Shown here: positions 61,539 through 64,000 of the stretch, piece after piece
Layout of the letters: each line of letters begins with the position of its first letter
Numbering within the stretch: position 1 is the first letter of the stretch
Source of the DNA: JAENVU01 sp963765075
GTDB lineage: Bacteria; Actinomycetota; Acidimicrobiia; IMCC26256; JAENVU01
Direction: 5' to 3'
DNA length: 64,000 bases
Assembly (NCBI GenBank): GCA_963765075.1
Contig: CAVXVA010000001.1
Location: 310,001 to 374,000, forward strand
Notes under the pieces: model-generated
Database searches by the model: none
Told to the model about the DNA's origin: nothing
Seen by the model: only the letters and a program-made list of their open reading frames with translations
Program-made: the position numbers and the translations under genes

Positions 61539-64000
61539 CTAGCGCCGGCTGCGGCCTCCGCCGCCGCGACGGCCGCCGCGGCCGCGGTCGCCGCCTTCTC
61601 GGCTGGCGCCTTCACGACCGGCCTCGGCCGGACCGAGGTCGCCGAACTCGGACTTCGCCTGCTCGTCCCAGGTGTCTTCGAACGACGCGGCCTTCGGCGC
61701 GTCGCCGCGGTCCTCACGCGGGGCACGGTCACGGTCACGACCACCACGGTCACCACGGTCACCACGGTCACCACGGTCACCACGGTCACGCGACTCACGG
61801 GGCGGGCGGGCGTCGCCGCCACCATCGTTGTCACCCTCGGGCGCGTCGCCCGCGAGCGACAACGAGAGCTTGCCCTGGTTGTCGATGTCGTCGACCTTGA
61901 CCAGCACTTCGTCGCCGAGGCTGAACACGTCCTCGACCTTGTCGATGCGCTTCCCACGCCCGATCTTGGAGATGTGGAGCAGACCGTCACGGCCCGGGAG
62001 GATGTTGACGAACGCACCGAACTTGGTGATGTTCACCACGCGGCCGGGGTACTCGGCCCCGATGTCGGCCGTCGGCGGGTCGAGGATGAGTTCGATCCGG
62101 CGACGCGCTTCGTCGACCTGCGAGCTGTCCTTGGAGCCGACGCTCACCGTGCCGACCACACCGTCGTCCGACACTGCGATGTCGGCGCCGGTCTCCTGCT
62201 GGATCGTGTTGATGACCTTGCCCTTTGGCCCGATGACCTCACCGATCTTGTCGATCGGGATCTCGAAGCTGATGATCTTCGGCGCCGTCGGGCGCACGTC
62301 TTCACGTGGCTCGGCAATAGCGCCTTCCATCACCTCGAGGATCTGGAGGCGGGCTTCCTTGGCCTGCTGCAACGCCGCCGCGAGCACGTCGGCCGGAAGG
62401 CCGTCGATCTTCGTGTCGAGCTGCAGCGCGGTGACGAACTCCGCGGTGCCGGCGACCTTGAAGTCCATGTCGCCGAACGCGTCTTCCGCACCCAGGATGT
62501 CGGTGAGGGTGGTGTACTTGCCCTCGGCGTAGACGAGGCCCATCGCGATCCCGGCGACGGGCGCCTTGATCGGCACGCCGGCGTCCATGAGCGAGAGCGT
62601 CGAACCACAGACCGACGCCATCGACGTGGAGCCGTTGGACGCGAGCACGTCGGACACGACGCGCAGCGTGTAGGGCCACTCTTCCTTGCTGGGCACGACG
62701 GGAACGAGCGCCCGCTCGGCCAGCGCGCCGTGACCGATTTCCCGGCGCTTCGGCGAACCGACGCGGCCGGTCTCACCGGTGGAGAACGGCGTGAAGTTGT
62801 AGTGGTGCATGTAGCGCTTGCGGTCCTCGAGACCGAGGGTGTCGACGATCTGCTCCATGCGGAGCATGCCGAGCGTCGTGACCGAGAGCACCTGGGTCTC
62901 GCCGCGCTGGAACAGACCCGAACCGTGGACGGCGTTGATGATGCCGACCTCGGCCGACAGCGGACGCAGGTCCGAGACCCCCCGACCGTCGATGCGCATC
63001 CCGTCATTGACGATGCGCGCCCGCACGACCTGCTTCTGCAGCGAGCGGAACGCCTTCTTGATCTCGCCGGCGCGCTCACCGAACGTGCCGGGTGCATCGG
63101 CCGTGCCGACGAGCGTCGCGACCAAGGCGGCCTGGATCTCGTCGAGGCGGTTGTTGCGCTCGGTCTTGTCGGCGATCGCCATGGCCTCGGCCGTGGTGTC
63201 GCGGGCTTCACCGGCCACCGCGTCGAACGCGTCGTCCGCGTAGTCGACGTTGGGGGTGTAGCTGATGGTCTCGATCGGGCCCTTCGCCGCGATGACCTGC
63301 TCGCGCAGGCCGATCTGCAGGTCGATCGAAGCGTCGATCCATTCCTTGGCGACTTCGAGACCCTCGGCGATGGTCTCCTCGGTCACCTTCGGCGCACCCT
63401 GCTCGTAGAGCTCCCACGAGGACTCGGTGCCACCGGCTTCCACCATCATGATGGCGACCTCACCGGCATCGGTGCGACGACCGGCGACGACGAGTTCGAA
63501 CGTGGACTCGTCACCTTCTTGGTAGGTGGGGTGGGCGACCCAGGCACCGTCGAGGTGCGCCAGGCGGACGGCGCCGATCGGGCCGTCGAACGGGATACCC
63601 GAGATCATCAGCGCGGCGGACGCACCGTTGATCGAGATGATGTCGTGCGGGTTCGACTGGTCCGAACCGAGGACGGTCGCAATGACCTGGACCTCGTTGC
63701 GGAAGTCGGCGGGGAAACTCGGCCGCAGCGGCCGGTCGGTCAGCCGACAGGTCAGGATCGCCGACTCACCGGGGCGACCTTCACGCCGGAAGAACGAGCC
63801 GGGGATCTTGCCCGCGGCATACATCCGCTCCTCGACGTCGACCGTCAGGGGGAAGAAGTCGATGCCGTCACGCGGCTTGCTCGTGGCGACGGTGCTGAGC
63901 ACCACGGTGTCGCCCACGGTGCAGACGACGGCGCCGTCGGCGAGTTCGGCCAGCTTGCCGGTTTCGATGGACATGGTGAGGCCGGCCGCGTTGATCGGCC
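61539..64000 (-). CDS. pnp: Polyribonucleotide nucleotidyltransferase, 5' end outside the window
   Basis: At least 820 residues in frame to the window edge. The frame stays open through PINAAGLTMSIETGK, so the Met at 63974 is internal and the start lies beyond 64000. Two RNase PH domains (FFPLTVDVEERMYAAGKIPGSFFRREGR; later GSPKRREIGHGALAERAL), KH (IGPKGK), S1 (YPGRVVNITKFGAFV) and a long Arg/Gly/Asp-rich tail of repeated RGD triplets. It degrades RNA phosphorolytically with RNase J. Confidence 0.94.
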   Translation of the reverse strand, partial: PINAAGLTMSIETGKLAELADGAVVCTVGDTVVLSTVATSKPRDGIDFFPLTVDVEERMYAAGKIPGSFFRREGRPGESAILTCRLTDRPLRPSFPADFRNEVQVIATVLGSDQSNPHDIISINGASAALMISGIPFDGPIGAVRLAHLDGAWVAHPTYQEGDESTFELVVAGRRTDAGEVAIMMVEAGGTESSWELYEQGAPKVTEETIAEGLEVAKEWIDASIDLQIGLREQVIAAKGPIETISYTPNVDYADDAFDAVAGEARDTTAEAMAIADKTERNNRLDEIQAALVATLVGTADAPGTFGERAGEIKKAFRSLQKQVVRARIVNDGMRIDGRGVSDLRPLSAEVGIINAVHGSGLFQRGETQVLSVTTLGMLRMEQIVDTLGLEDRKRYMHHYNFTPFSTGETGRVGSPKRREIGHGALAERALVPVVPSKEEWPYTLRVVSDVLASNGSTSMASVCGSTLSLMDAGVPIKAPVAGIAMGLVYAEGKYTTLTDILGAEDAFGDMDFKVAGTAEFVTALQLDTKIDGLPADVLAAALQQAKEARLQILEVMEGAIAEPREDVRPTAPKIISFEIPIDKIGEVIGPKGKVINTIQQETGADIAVSDDGVVGTVSVGSKDSSQVDEARRRIELILDPPTADIGAEYPGRVVNITKFGAFVNILPGRDGLLHISKIGRGKRIDKVEDVFSLGDEVLVKVDDIDNQGKLSLSLAGDAPEGDNDGGGDARPPRESRDRGDRGDRGDRGDRGGRDRDRAPREDRGDAPKAASFEDTWDEQAKSEFGDLGPAEAGREGASREGGDRGRGGRRGGGGRSRR
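61744..61788. repeat. Five perfect 9-bp repeats in the pnp tail
   Basis: CCACGGTCA (plus strand) five times without change, coding repeated Asp-Arg-Gly on the minus strand. In-frame copy changes would only lengthen or shorten the tail. Confidence 0.9.

Overview
The window is about 64 kb of gene-dense, high-GC bacterial chromosome with an actinobacterial core-gene order. Nearly every gene is on the minus strand, and many neighbours overlap by ATGA or GTGA. Read in the minus direction, the right half runs pnp - M16 peptidase - dapB ... rnj ... ftsK, then rimO - pgsA - cinA - thpR, then recA, then miaB - miaA - dapF - hflX. Further left come the dap genes and the lexA / LysM gene / nrdR / nrdJ block. 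This is the arrangement known from Streptomyces and Mycobacterium, but recX is absent next to recA, ribonucleotide reduction is B12-dependent (class II), and several neighbours are unusual. I infer a deep-branching actinobacterium, possibly of the Acidimicrobiia; the class is only a guess. No tRNA, rRNA, CRISPR array, prophage or insertion sequence was recognised.

Left region (1-18.9 kb). First comes a stress or transport cluster: a coiled-coil Lys/Ala-rich protein, a phosphotransferase/kinase fusion, a universal stress protein, an FtsX-type ABC exporter and a P-type cation ATPase. This gene set recalls the mycobacterial dormancy locus. Next is a four-gene composite ABC exporter operon, then a SurE-like lipoprotein, a glyoxalase-fold protein and a fused TerB-like/Coq4-like protein. 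A five-gene minus-strand operon follows (cytochrome c lipoprotein, SnoaL-like, enoyl-CoA hydratase, unknown, MFS exporter), diverging from a rhodanese lipoprotein and a 52-residue membrane protein.

Middle region (18.9-46.5 kb). nrdJ and its repressor gene nrdR sit beside a LysM protein and lexA. A NrdR box precedes nrdJ, and three LexA boxes spaced exactly 30 bp apart separate the LysM gene from lexA. A complete branched-chain amino-acid type ABC importer operon follows. Then come lysine/meso-DAP genes (dapE, dapD, dapC, dapF; dapB lies further right), hflX, miaA, miaB, a TauE-like permease and recA. One SOS box lies between recA and a divergent DinB-family gene. After that is the operon rimO-pgsA-cinA-thpR-sigma-putative anti-sigma.

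Right region (46.5-64 kb). ftsK, a double-GNAT protein, an SDR, RNase J, a molybdopterin oxidoreductase, a secreted glycerophosphodiesterase, a diiron ferritin-like protein with two TetR genes, dapB, a GNAT, an M16 peptidase and pnp, which is cut by the window edge.

Most notable: (i) six copies of an imperfect 45-bp palindrome that looks like an undescribed REP-type family, two loci holding tandem pairs; (ii) four genes (the first coiled-coil gene, nrdJ, nrdR, cinA) each broken by one apparent extra base, which is either assembly error or real decay or recoding; (iii) miaA has no ordinary start codon and lies in frame behind the miaB stop; (iv) the regularly phased LexA operators; (v) a perfect hairpin touching the start codon of the SurE-like lipoprotein gene.
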